A stretch of DNA of 64,000 bases from Paradevosia sp036499825 (GTDB taxonomy: Bacteria; Pseudomonadota; Alphaproteobacteria; Rhizobiales; Devosiaceae). A program made the translations under genes and the position numbers. The stretch is from positions 243,593-307,592 of the forward strand of contig DASYCZ010000041.1 in NCBI GenBank assembly GCA_036499825.1. The letters run 5' to 3'. Under the pieces are notes generated by a model. It did not search any database and had not been told where the DNA came from. It saw only the letters and a list, made by a program, of their open reading frames with translations. Below are positions 33,486 to 44,648 of this stretch, one piece after another. The first letter of the stretch is position 1; every line of letters begins with the position of its first letter.

Positions 33486-34517
33486 TTATCTGGGCGTGAA
33501 GACGTCCTTGCGGGTGATGGCGTTGACCATCGGCCTGCCGGCGCGGAAGTTGCCGGCGTTGGCGACGATCACGTCGATCGAGCGTTGCGTCTTGTCGGGC
33601 AGGCCCGGCGTCGCATGCGGGGTAACCATCAGGTTGGGGGCGTCCCATACCGGCGAATCGGCAGGCAGCGGTTCCGTCGCGAAGACGTCGAGGCCGGCAC
33701 CCGCGATCTCTCCCGATGTCAACGCCGCCACCAGTGCGTCCTGGTCGATGACGCCGCCGCGCGCCATGTTGACGATGAAGCTCGTCGGCTTCATGCGCTT
33801 GAACTGTTCGGTCGAGAACATGTGGTAGGTGGCGTCCGTCAGTTGCGTCGCCAGCATGATGACGTCGGATTTTTCGACCAGCTGGTCGATGCTGTCACCA
33901 TTCTCGGCGACGAGGAAGATGTCGGCATTGGCCGGAGATTGTACGGCGCTGCGGGTATAGACGATGACCTTCATGCCGAAGGCCTTGCCAAGCGCCGCCA
34001 TGGCGGCCCCGGTCCTGCCATAGCCCACGACACCGAGCGTCTTGCCGGGCAGGCCGAGCTTTTCCTGGTAACCCGGAATGCCGCGCCAGATATGGGCCTT
34101 CTGGTGTTCGTGCAGGGTTTTGCCCTCGAAGGTCAGAGCCAGCGCGAAATAGAAGGCATGCTGCGCCAACGCTTCCGCCGAACGGCCGGCCGAACCGGTG
34201 ACGATGAGGCCCTTGTCGAACACATCGGCCCGGGCCGACCGCGTCAGGCCTGAGTGATCACAGTGTACCCATTTGAGATGGGGCGCGGCGACATAGCGGT
34301 CGTCGAGATCGCCGGCGATGACGGCCACGTCGACGGCTTCCAGCGCCTTCTCGATGGTCACGTTGTCGGTCGGAGGACACCAAATGAACTCGGCCGGGGC
34401 GAAGGCGCGGCGCAGTTGTTCGAGTTCATCGGGCTTGTACGGCACGGTCGACAGGACTTTGCTGATGGTGCGCATCTGGCCGGCTGCCGAAGAGAGAGTG
34501 TCTGCCATGGTGCTCAT
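33486..34517 (-). CDS. D-2-hydroxyacid dehydrogenase, NADP-type fingerprint
   Basis: This 343-residue dehydrogenase has GVVGYGRTG as nucleotide motif with Arg after strand beta-2 (VYTRSAV), favouring NADP(H). Catalytic residues are Arg in NMARGGVID, Glu in GLDVFATEP and His in VTPHATP. It shares the segment KWVHCDHSG with the paralogue at 27177. Its ATG overlaps the stop of the upstream glycosidase-like gene (ATGA, 34514-34517), indicating coupled translation. A shorter start (MADTLSS) is possible. Confidence 0.88.
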   Translation of the reverse strand: MSTMADTLSSAAGQMRTISKVLSTVPYKPDELEQLRRAFAPAEFIWCPPTDNVTIEKALEAVDVAVIAGDLDDRYVAAPHLKWVHCDHSGLTRSARADVFDKGLIVTGSAGRSAEALAQHAFYFALALTFEGKTLHEHQKAHIWRGIPGYQEKLGLPGKTLGVVGYGRTGAAMAALGKAFGMKVIVYTRSAVQSPANADIFLVAENGDSIDQLVEKSDVIMLATQLTDATYHMFSTEQFKRMKPTSFIVNMARGGVIDQDALVAALTSGEIAGAGLDVFATEPLPADSPVWDAPNLMVTPHATPGLPDKTQRSIDVIVANAGNFRAGRPMVNAITRKDVFTPR

Positions 34518-36577
34518 TTGCGGTTCTGTTCGATATGGACGACTTCGAAGCGGCCAAGTTCGGGCAGCTTGATGACGAGATCGTCGCCGTCGCGGCGAGT
34601 CTCGCAGGCCTTGCCGGTCACCAGCGCCCTGGCGGTTGCCGTCGTACCGCCAGCCAGCCGCAATTCGCCGCCGCTGATGGGCAGGAAGTTGCCGTAGTTC
34701 ATGCGGTGCGCACCGGAAAGATTGATCAGATGCACGACGAGATCGTCACCATGGCGCTGCAGCGTCAATTCGACCTGCTCATCGAGTTTGGCGGTAAGCG
34801 GTTCGTCCTTGCCGACCAGTTCACGGACGAGGTTGACGACGATGTCGCGCAGCGTCGTGAGCGCCAGCTCATGATAGGAGCGGCCGATGGTCCAGGGCAC
34901 CAGCGCTATCTTGCCGGCGGCGTCCAGATAGTACCCCGACGAGCCGTCGGCGACGTGGCCGTAGCATTTTTCCGGCGGCCCGTAGGGTGCCTGCGGCAGA
35001 TAATAGAGCCGCCCCTGTGCGTCGGGCTTGGGCTCGACGCGATGGTAGGCACCGAAGATCGGCGCTACGGGAGCGAAATAGTAACGGCCTTCCTTGGGGG
35101 CGCGTTCGGTCACATAGGTCGATTTCAGCGCGTCGTCGTCGGTAACGGTCTGGGTGATGCGGCTGGCGGGCGAGTTGGCGAGCTGTGCCGCGCCCTTCAC
35201 GTCGAAACCGGAATTGCCGGTCAGCACCAGCCGGCCGCCATTGGCGACAAAGCCGTCCAGCGCCTTGGCGACATCGGGCTGCAGCGCGCCGACATCGGCG
35301 AGTACCAGCACCGCATAGCGCTTCAATTCGCCATTCGACACCATGTCGGTAATGCCCTCGAGCGGCACCACTTCGAACGGCACGTGATCCTGCTGCAGCG
35401 CCTCATAGAGGCCCCGGAATTCGGCATTGGCCGCCTTGAAGCGCTTGAGGCTCATGGCCAGCACGTCGGGCCTGACGAGGCCGACATGCGCGCCGGGTAC
35501 GAGGCCGCGATAGACTTCGTTGTGATCGCGGTGGAAGCGCGTGATCTCGCGGGCCACATCGAGCGAGGGATATTCGATCTCATCGGGCACGCCCATGATG
35601 TAGGTCGAAATATTGGCGCCGCGCGCCATGCCCTGGATCAGGTGCTGGGCCAGGTGCTCCGGCTGTTCGCTGGCGACGCGATAGGGCATGTCGATGAAGG
35701 CCACGCTATGGCACAGCACCGGCCGTTGCGGGCGCTGGGTGCGGAAACCGCTGACCGTCTCATTGACGTGGTGCGGCCAGAACTGGCGCCCGATCTTGTT
35801 GTTGGCCTCAAAGAAGATCAGATCGTCGGAGCGGAGCAGGGCGGCATCGGGCCGGCGTTGCTTGATATGGGCGGAAACGCGGACCCAGAGGTCGCTCACC
35901 ACCTTGGTGGAATAAGCGCGCCACAGATCATAGTTGGGAGATTCCGGCCCGGTCGGCAGTTGCTGGCCGCCGCTGAATTCGGCGAAACCACGCTTGGACG
36001 CTTCCGACTGCGAAACGCCGTGATACTTCATGGCGTAATCGAATTCGTTGAAGCCGGCGCGGTTGAAGAAGAAGCCATCGAGCGGATAATTGTCGATGAT
36101 CTCGTCGACCACTTCCAGGAGCTTTTCCTGATAATAGCCCGCGCTCGGATCAACGCTGACCTGGCCCTCTGCCTGCTGCCGCCCACCCTGCGGATTGACG
36201 AACAGCCAATCTGGATGCCGGTCGGCGACCTTCTCGTTGATCTTGGAAAAATCCATGCGCGCCATGACGCGGATGCCGCGCTTGTGGCCGGCCGCAACCG
36301 CATCGCCGAACAGGTCACCACCAGGGCGCTTGTCGAGGAACGGATTGCGCGTCTGGTGTTCGAGCTTGGTGGGGTAGAATGAGAGGATGCCGCCGCCGTT
36401 GACCAGCCAGGTGTCGCAACCAAAATCCTGGATGAAATCCAGAACCTTCTCGACGTCCATGTCCGCGTCGACCTCCAGGAGGTTCGTCTGGAACATGCGG
36501 AAAGGTGAGTTGTACCAAGGGGCTGCGGTTTCAGAAGCAGCCGACTGGGCGCCCCTCGTGGTTGCGAGCGTCGACAA
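34514..36577 (-). CDS. GHL6/beta-galactosidase-trimerisation-type glycosidase-like protein
   Basis: This protein of about 687 residues lacks a signal peptide. The N-terminal half is an amylase-like TIM barrel of the hypothetical-glycosidase (GHL6) type: VLDFIQDFGCDTWLVNGGGI, GIRVMARMDFSKI, and DGFFFNRAGFNEFDY near the expected catalytic strand. The middle part (about 370-560) resembles the flavodoxin-like trimerisation domain of GH42 beta-galactosidases (LVLADVGAL, GRLVLTGNSG), followed by a C-terminal beta-sandwich. A TTG start at 36577 is chosen because GGGAGGA lies 5 bases upstream. It is first in the nine-gene operon. Substrate and catalytic acids are not assignable from sequence alone. 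Confidence 0.75.
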   Translation of the reverse strand: MSTLATTRGAQSAASETAAPWYNSPFRMFQTNLLEVDADMDVEKVLDFIQDFGCDTWLVNGGGILSFYPTKLEHQTRNPFLDKRPGGDLFGDAVAAGHKRGIRVMARMDFSKINEKVADRHPDWLFVNPQGGRQQAEGQVSVDPSAGYYQEKLLEVVDEIIDNYPLDGFFFNRAGFNEFDYAMKYHGVSQSEASKRGFAEFSGGQQLPTGPESPNYDLWRAYSTKVVSDLWVRVSAHIKQRRPDAALLRSDDLIFFEANNKIGRQFWPHHVNETVSGFRTQRPQRPVLCHSVAFIDMPYRVASEQPEHLAQHLIQGMARGANISTYIMGVPDEIEYPSLDVAREITRFHRDHNEVYRGLVPGAHVGLVRPDVLAMSLKRFKAANAEFRGLYEALQQDHVPFEVVPLEGITDMVSNGELKRYAVLVLADVGALQPDVAKALDGFVANGGRLVLTGNSGFDVKGAAQLANSPASRITQTVTDDDALKSTYVTERAPKEGRYYFAPVAPIFGAYHRVEPKPDAQGRLYYLPQAPYGPPEKCYGHVADGSSGYYLDAAGKIALVPWTIGRSYHELALTTLRDIVVNLVRELVGKDEPLTAKLDEQVELTLQRHGDDLVVHLINLSGAHRMNYGNFLPISGGELRLAGGTTATARALVTGKACETRRDGDDLVIKLPELGRFEVVHIEQNRK

Positions 36578-36666
36578 AACTATCCTCCCTGTTGTGGTGC
36601 CGATGCCTTTAACTCGTGTCCTTGCGGGCAACGGTGGCTCTGATATTCAGCACGTCCGGAAAACTT

Positions 36667-36680
36667 ATACACTACTGTAT
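36667..36680. promoter_or_regulatory. Candidate GntR operator upstream of the glycosidase-importer operon
   Basis: ATACA-CTAC-TGTAT is a perfect inverted repeat with four bases between the arms. It lies 90 bases upstream of the first gene of the minus-strand operon and downstream of the GntR gene. A near copy (GAACA-CTAA-TGTAT) lies at 37613-37626 in front of the divergent dehydratase operon; 11 of 14 positions agree. Confidence 0.6.
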
Positions 36681-36749
36681 CAGTGCGCAAGCAACGTGTT
36701 TTCCGGCAGCGATTTTGTCGCAAAGCAGGTTTTGAGGGGTGTGGCGTGG

Positions 36750-37466
36750 TCAGAAATAACCCGGGTGACCGGCGGCGATGCGGTCGACGGAGCGCAGCGT
36801 GCCCGACAGGTGCTTGCGGACCTCCGCTTCTGCGGTCACCGGGTCCGAAGCCTCGATGGCGGCAAGAATAGCCTGATGATCGGTGACGATGGCGTTCATC
36901 TTGCCGGGGCTCGGCAGGTCCAGCTTACGCAGCCGATCGATATGGCCGGACCGCGATACCACCAGGTCCCACAAAGCCACATGCCCTGCGGCGCGATAGA
37001 GCGTTGCGTGAAAACGCCCATCGAGTCGGGAGAACAGTTGCAAGTCGCCGTCGGCAATGGACTGGGTCTCGTCTTCCACCAGCCGCCGCGCCGCCACGAT
37101 GCCGCGCTTGTCGGGATCGGTGGCAAGGCGGTGGACGACTTCCAGTTCGATGGCGATGCGCAGGAACTGGGTTTCGCGCGCCTGGTCGATATCTATGCGC
37201 GCCACCAGGGTCTTGGATTGCGGGTAGACGTCGACCAGCCGCTCCTGCTCCAGCTTGAGAAAAGCGTCGCGTACCGGCGTCTGGCTGACGGTGTAGAAAT
37301 CGGCGATCTCGGGCCGGGACAGGCTGACGCCCGGCTTCAGTTCGAGGTTGATAATGCGATCGCGCAGATCCTCATAGACCTGCTGCGCCACCGGTCGCTT
37401 GCGATCGAGCGCGAAGGTCGTGCTCCGGGCCGTAGCGCTTCCCAGGAAGCTCTCTGAAATCCCCAT
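36750..37466 (-). CDS. GntR-family regulator with FCD domain
   Basis: This 238-residue protein has an N-terminal GntR winged helix (VAQQVYEDLRDRIINLELKP, then SRPEIADFYTVSQTPVRDAF) and a C-terminal all-helical FCD ligand-binding domain with metal-type His residues (RFHATLYRAAGH, VTDHQAIL). FCD regulators usually respond to sugar acids or other carboxylates. It lies between the glycosidase-importer operon and the IlvD-RraA operon and two matching palindromes flank it, so it probably represses both until inducer is present. An ATG at 37556 would add 30 residues; 37466 is preferred on length. Confidence 0.9.
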   Translation of the reverse strand: MGISESFLGSATARSTTFALDRKRPVAQQVYEDLRDRIINLELKPGVSLSRPEIADFYTVSQTPVRDAFLKLEQERLVDVYPQSKTLVARIDIDQARETQFLRIAIELEVVHRLATDPDKRGIVAARRLVEDETQSIADGDLQLFSRLDGRFHATLYRAAGHVALWDLVVSRSGHIDRLRKLDLPSPGKMNAIVTDHQAILAAIEASDPVTAEAEVRKHLSGTLRSVDRIAAGHPGYF

Positions 37467-37612
37467 AACCGTGCGCTCCGCGTTGCAAAGACGTCTGCGA
37501 AAATTCATCGATATAACAAACCGATTGCCATGTGGCGCAGATTTCCATGCCTGCACGAAACCGGTTTCACACCTATGTTCGAAGAGCGGGTAATCGCCCG
37601 CCTTTACATCTC

Positions 37613-37626
37613 GAACACTAATGTAT
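37613..37626. promoter_or_regulatory. Candidate GntR operator upstream of the IlvD-RraA operon
   Basis: GAACA-CTAA-TGTAT repeats the ACACTA-(A/C)-TGTAT core of the palindrome at 36667-36680. It lies 46 bases upstream of the dehydratase start at 37672 and also within reach of the divergent GntR promoter, so it could mediate both autoregulation and control of the dehydratase. Confidence 0.55.
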
Positions 37627-37671
37627 TAGACCTCATGCTCCTTTCGTAGCACTCCGGCAAGGAGAATCCGC

Positions 37672-39414
<1,743 letters not shown>

Positions 39415-39424
39415 TGGAGATGAG

Positions 39425-40147
39425 ATGACCGAGCCCCTCAGCAGCACCACCCGCGACAAGCTCAAACATGTGAGCACGGCGAGCCTTGCGACACTTTTGT
39501 TCAAGCGCGGCCTGCGCAACCAGTTCATCCAGGATGTGCATGCCCTGGGCAAGAAATCCGAGAACATGGTCGGCCCGGCCTTTACGCTCCGCTATATCCC
39601 GGCGCGCGAGGATCTCAATCCGCTGACGGTGTTCCAGAACCCCGAGCATCCGCAGCGCAAGGCCGTCGAGATGGCGCCGCCCGGCAGCGTCATGGTGTTC
39701 GACAGCCGCAAGGATGCGCGCGCCGCCTCCGCCGGCTCCATCCTCGTCACGCGGCTCATGATGCGCGGCGTCGCGGGCGCCGTAACCGATGGCGGTTTCC
39801 GCGACAGTCCCGAAATCGCCGATCTCGCCATCCACGCCTATCACCACCGGCCCTCGGCGCCCACCAACCTGACGCTGCATCAGGCGCTCGATATCGATGT
39901 GCCGATCGGGTGCGGCGATGTCGCCGTGTGGCCGGGCGATATCCTGGTCGGTGACGGGGAGGGGGTCATCGTCATCCCGCGCGACATCGTCGATACCATC
40001 GCCGACGAGGTGGTCGAGATGACCGCCTATGAGGATTTCGTCACCGAGCAGGTGGCGGGCGGCGCCAGTATAATCGGGCTTTATCCGCTGACCCGGGACG
40101 AGCCCCGGGCCGCCTTCGCGGCCTGGCGGAAAAAGACCGGCCGCTGA
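39425..40147 (+). CDS. RraA-family aldolase partner of the dehydratase
   Basis: This 240-residue RraA-fold protein has the catalytic Arg-Asp pair in TDGGFRDSPEI and the glycine-rich strand PGDILVGDGEGVIVIP. An aldolase of this class could split the 2-keto-3-deoxy acid made by the upstream IlvD enzyme into pyruvate and an aldehyde. It starts at the ATG at 39425 after GGAGATGAG; the open frame before it overlaps the dehydratase. It is clearly diverged from the RraA protein at 5896. It ends next to a RIME-like repeat. Confidence 0.87.
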   Translation: MTEPLSSTTRDKLKHVSTASLATLLFKRGLRNQFIQDVHALGKKSENMVGPAFTLRYIPAREDLNPLTVFQNPEHPQRKAVEMAPPGSVMVFDSRKDARAASAGSILVTRLMMRGVAGAVTDGGFRDSPEIADLAIHAYHHRPSAPTNLTLHQALDIDVPIGCGDVAVWPGDILVGDGEGVIVIPRDIVDTIADEVVEMTAYEDFVTEQVAGGASIIGLYPLTRDEPRAAFAAWRKKTGR

Positions 40148-40148
40148 G

Positions 40149-40253
40149 TGAGCGTTTCACGTTTTGATTGCATCAAAACGAACGCTCCAAGTCGTTGCTT
40201 AATCGCGTTTTCGAACCGGAAAAATGGCATCCACTTTTCCTGAAAACGCCCTA
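40149..40253. repeat. RIME-like mosaic palindromic repeat, copy 2
   Basis: It has the same two-palindrome design as 15386-15493. Palindrome 1 is GAGCGTT-TCA-CGTTTTGAT-TGC-ATCAAAACG-AACGCTC. Palindrome 2 has GCGTTTTC and GAAAACGC arms around the CCACTTTTCC dyad; its left arm is slightly mutated (GGAAAAATGG). It fills the gap between two convergent stop codons, and its terminal CTA gives the TAG stop of the ABC exporter gene. Confidence 0.8.
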
Positions 40254-42131
40254 TCGGTAGCCGGCCGCCTGCAACTCGAACAGTTCGGCATATTGGCCGC
40301 CCAGCGCCAGCAATTCGGCATGCGTGCCGGATTCGAGGATCCTGCCGTTTTCGAGGACCAGAATGCGGTCGGCCATGCGCACCGTCGAGAAGCGATGCGA
40401 GATCAGCACGGCGGTCTTGCCCTTGGCGAGGTTCTTGAAGCGCGCGAAGACCTCGGCCTCCGACTTGGCGTCCAGCGCCGCCGTCGGCTCGTCGAGGATC
40501 ACCAGTTCGGCATCCCGCATATAGGCGCGGGCGATGGCCACTTTCTGCCACTCGCCGCCAGAAAGGTCGCGGCCCTTGTTGAACAGCCGGCCGAGCGGCT
40601 GGTCGTAACCGAGCGGCAGGCGCGCGATGACGGCGTCCGCCAGGCCGCTCGCGGCCGCGTCCTCGATGCGCGCCTGGTCGGTGCGATCATCGATGCGGCC
40701 GACGCCGATGTTCTCGGCGGCCGTCAGGCTATAGCGCACGAAGTCCTGGAAGATGACGCCGATATGAGCGTGGATATCCTCGATGGTCATGTCCTTGAGA
40801 TCGATGCCATCGACGGTGATGCTGCCCTCATCGGGGTCATAGAGCCTGGTGAGAAGTTTGACGATGGTGGTCTTGCCGGCGCCATTTTCGCCGACCAGCG
40901 CCAGCGTTTCTCCGGCCCTGAGCGTAAAGCTCAGCCCGCGGATGGCCCAGGTTTCGGTCTCGGGATAGCGGAAGCCGACATTGTCGAAGACGATGCCCTC
41001 TCGAATGGGCTGTGGAAACGGCGTGGGATGCGGCGGCGGCAGTATGGTGGGCTCGATCTCGAAGAACGAGAACAGGTCGTCGAGATACATCGATTGCCCG
41101 GCGATCTGGGTGAAGCCGAGGAGGATGCGCTGGAACAGGCCATTGAGGCTGAGGAACGAGCCCGACAGGAAGGTCAGGTCGCCGATGCTGAACTGCCCGT
41201 CGATGGTGCGCCAGACGATGAAGCCATAGGCGCCGTAATAGGTCAGCGTGCTGATCGCCGCCAGCGTGCCGCCCCACAGGGCGCGCTGGGTCGAGAGCTT
41301 GCGGTTTTCGAGATAGATGGCCTCAGCCAGGGTGCGGAAGCGATCGACCAGGAAATCCCCGAGGCCGAACAGCTTGATCTCCTTGGCGGTCTCGGCGCTG
41401 GCGCCGATGTTGCGGATATATTCGAGCTGTCGCCTTTCGGGCGTGCGGCCGCGGCTGAGGAAATAGGCCAGGGTGTTGAACCGCGTTTCTCCCCAGACGG
41501 CCGGCACGAAGGATAGCGGCAACAACAGGATCAGCCATGGCGCATAGATGAAGAGGCCGGTCGCCAGCGTCGCCACGGTGATGAGGTCCTGGCCCTGGCT
41601 GAACATTTGCGACAGCAGGGCGCTGCGGCTCGAAGCCTGGCGGCGGGCCCGCTCCAGCCGATCCTGGTATTCGGCGGATTCGAAATGCCGCAGGTCAAGC
41701 CTTGCCGCATGCTGCATCAGTTCGACGCTGACGGTGTTGGAGTGCAGTTCGCCCAGAACGGTGTCGGCGAGGTTGATGGTGCGTGACAGGATGTCGGTGC
41801 CCACCACGAGCGCCAGCTCGGCCACCACCAGCAGCGCGATATGGTTGAGCTGGCCGGTATCCCAGACAGTGACGAAGTCCGTCCCCGGCGTTATCCGGCC
41901 CGACAGGTGCACTACTTCATCGATGATGAGTTTGCCGACGAACAGCATCGCCACAGGTTGCAGGGCCTTTACCAGCCGCAGCACGATGCTGGCGCTGGTC
42001 AGCCCTGGGCTGGTACGCCAAATCTGCGCCACCAGCCGGCCAAGATGGCGGATATTGGCGAGCCGTTCACGGAATGTCGGAGTGGAGGGGCCATCGGCCT
42101 GCGGCCGGCCCGGAGTCGCGGTGATGGTCAT
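40251..42131 (-). CDS. ABC exporter (fused permease-ATPase half-transporter)
   Basis: This protein of about 626 residues has a six-helix exporter membrane domain (to about residue 340) and a C-terminal ATPase: Walker A GENGAGKT (about 412), signature LSGGEWQK (about 524), Walker B LVILDEPTAALD (about 543) and H-loop ISHRFST. It should act as a homodimer pumping a lipid, peptide or drug out of the cytoplasm. The second Met (42131) is preferred to 42143 by typical length. No partner gene adjoins; it converges on the IlvD-RraA operon with only the repeat between. Confidence 0.92.
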   Translation of the reverse strand: MTITATPGRPQADGPSTPTFRERLANIRHLGRLVAQIWRTSPGLTSASIVLRLVKALQPVAMLFVGKLIIDEVVHLSGRITPGTDFVTVWDTGQLNHIALLVVAELALVVGTDILSRTINLADTVLGELHSNTVSVELMQHAARLDLRHFESAEYQDRLERARRQASSRSALLSQMFSQGQDLITVATLATGLFIYAPWLILLLPLSFVPAVWGETRFNTLAYFLSRGRTPERRQLEYIRNIGASAETAKEIKLFGLGDFLVDRFRTLAEAIYLENRKLSTQRALWGGTLAAISTLTYYGAYGFIVWRTIDGQFSIGDLTFLSGSFLSLNGLFQRILLGFTQIAGQSMYLDDLFSFFEIEPTILPPPHPTPFPQPIREGIVFDNVGFRYPETETWAIRGLSFTLRAGETLALVGENGAGKTTIVKLLTRLYDPDEGSITVDGIDLKDMTIEDIHAHIGVIFQDFVRYSLTAAENIGVGRIDDRTDQARIEDAAASGLADAVIARLPLGYDQPLGRLFNKGRDLSGGEWQKVAIARAYMRDAELVILDEPTAALDAKSEAEVFARFKNLAKGKTAVLISHRFSTVRMADRILVLENGRILESGTHAELLALGGQYAELFELQAAGYR

Positions 42132-42238
42132 CCCCGGGACCATAGCCAGAGGCGACGCGGGTGTCAGCTCCCGAAATCGTCAAGGCGCGGGCCGAACCAA
42201 CGCATGGACCGCCGCAGAGCTGCTGCATCCCATCGGGA

Positions 42239-43273
42239 TCAACTGTTGGGGAAGCTGATCTGCCCGGCGAGTTTGGCCGCGAGCCTGAGGCTGGCGCCGG
42301 CATTGAGGACCAGTTGCGGCAAGGTCAGCCATTCCAGCGTCCAGGCCGCGCCCGAGCGCTCGTTCTCATGCACCAGCGCCTGGTGCAGCGTGCCGGTGAT
42401 GCCCGCCGAGTGCCGCGCCAGGCTCACCAGCACCTCGGCATTCACCGGATTGGATTTGTGCGCCATAGCCGACGAGCCGCCACCGCCGGCGAGTTTGATC
42501 GATGCGACCTCGTTCTGTGCCAGCAGCGCCACGTCGGCGCCGAACTTGCCGAGACTGCCCGACAGCAGCGATAGCAACGAGCCGAACTCCACCAGCGGAT
42601 CGCGCTGGCTGTGCCAGCTCGGCGCCAGCCCCAGGTCCAGCCGGCTGGCGAGGTATCTTGCCACGGCGTCGCCCTTGCCGTCGAAACTGCCGCGATTGCC
42701 GACTGGCCCGCCAAGCTGGATGACCAGCAGCCGCCGGCGGATGGCCGAAAGGCTCGCGCGGTGCCGCGCCAGCGGTTCACTCCAGGTGGCCAGCTTGTCG
42801 GCTACCGTGACGGGCAGCGCCACCTGCATGCGCGTATGGGCCATTAGCGGCTGGTTGCCGAATGTTTCTGCAAGCGCCGCGAAGGCCCCCTCCAGCGCCG
42901 TCAGCCGCTCGATGAGAATACCGATGGCCGGCGCCAGTCGCAGCACCAGGCTGGTATCGACGGCGTCCTGGCTGGTGGCGCCCTTGTGCACCGCCACGCC
43001 ATGCGGCTCACCCACCACGGCGCGAAGCTGCTTCACCAGCCCCGGGATGACGACGCCATCGGTCGCCATGCCGTCGGCGAGCGCATCCCAATCCGGTTCG
43101 AACCTGGCTATGCCCGCCGCAATCGCGGCGGCGTCGGCCTCGGTGATCAGCCCCGCATCCGCCTCGGCGCCGGCCAGGGCCGCCTCGAAGCGCAAGATGG
43201 CCGCAAGGTCGGCGGCGTCGGTGAACAGCGCCTCGATCTCGGCATCGCCGAGCAGCGCCTGCAGCAGCGTCAT
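42239..43273 (-). CDS. pcaB: 3-carboxy-cis,cis-muconate cycloisomerase
   Basis: This 344-residue protein belongs to the fumarase/argininosuccinate-lyase superfamily. The signature SSAMAHKSNPVNAE (about residues 260-273) holds the catalytic Ser-containing loop, and THTRMQ-like HTRMQVALPVT and GATSQDAVDT are present. It converts 3-carboxy-cis,cis-muconate, the ring-cleavage product, to 4-carboxymuconolactone. The ATG at 43273 is preceded by AAGGA and starts 10 bases after the pcaF stop; it is shorter than the Pseudomonas enzyme (about 450) but similar to rhizobial ones. It is the last gene of the pca run. Confidence 0.92.
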   Translation of the reverse strand: MTLLQALLGDAEIEALFTDAADLAAILRFEAALAGAEADAGLITEADAAAIAAGIARFEPDWDALADGMATDGVVIPGLVKQLRAVVGEPHGVAVHKGATSQDAVDTSLVLRLAPAIGILIERLTALEGAFAALAETFGNQPLMAHTRMQVALPVTVADKLATWSEPLARHRASLSAIRRRLLVIQLGGPVGNRGSFDGKGDAVARYLASRLDLGLAPSWHSQRDPLVEFGSLLSLLSGSLGKFGADVALLAQNEVASIKLAGGGGSSAMAHKSNPVNAEVLVSLARHSAGITGTLHQALVHENERSGAAWTLEWLTLPQLVLNAGASLRLAAKLAGQISFPNS

Positions 43274-43283
43274 GTCAGGTCCT

Positions 43284-44489
<1,206 letters not shown>

Positions 44490-44518
44490 GGATGTTCTCT
44501 CCTGCTGGTGCTGGTGAC

Positions 44519-44642
44519 TACCGCCTCATCCGGCGCTACGCGCCACCTTCTCTCCCCAGGGGAGAAGGAACAGCGGCACGCTCGCCGGGATCGCCCTCGC
44601 CCCTGGTGGGAGAGGGAGCCCGAAGGGCGGTGAGGGGGTGTC
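44519..44642. repeat. G/C-rich palindromic intergenic repeat, copy B (inside pca operon)
   Basis: Between pcaJ and pcaF, CCTTCTC-type and GGAGAAGG arms flank TCCCCAGG. They are followed by the common REP-like string CCCTGGTGGGAGAGGGAGCC and GGCGGTGAGGGGGTG. No ORF is present. It may act as an mRNA stabiliser or partial terminator within the operon. Confidence 0.7.
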
Positions 44643-44648
44643 GCAGCC

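Noticed and set aside
44490..44648. Short plus-strand ORFs over the pcaJ-pcaF gap
   Set aside because: They run through palindromic repeats into the antisense of pcaJ and show no protein family features.
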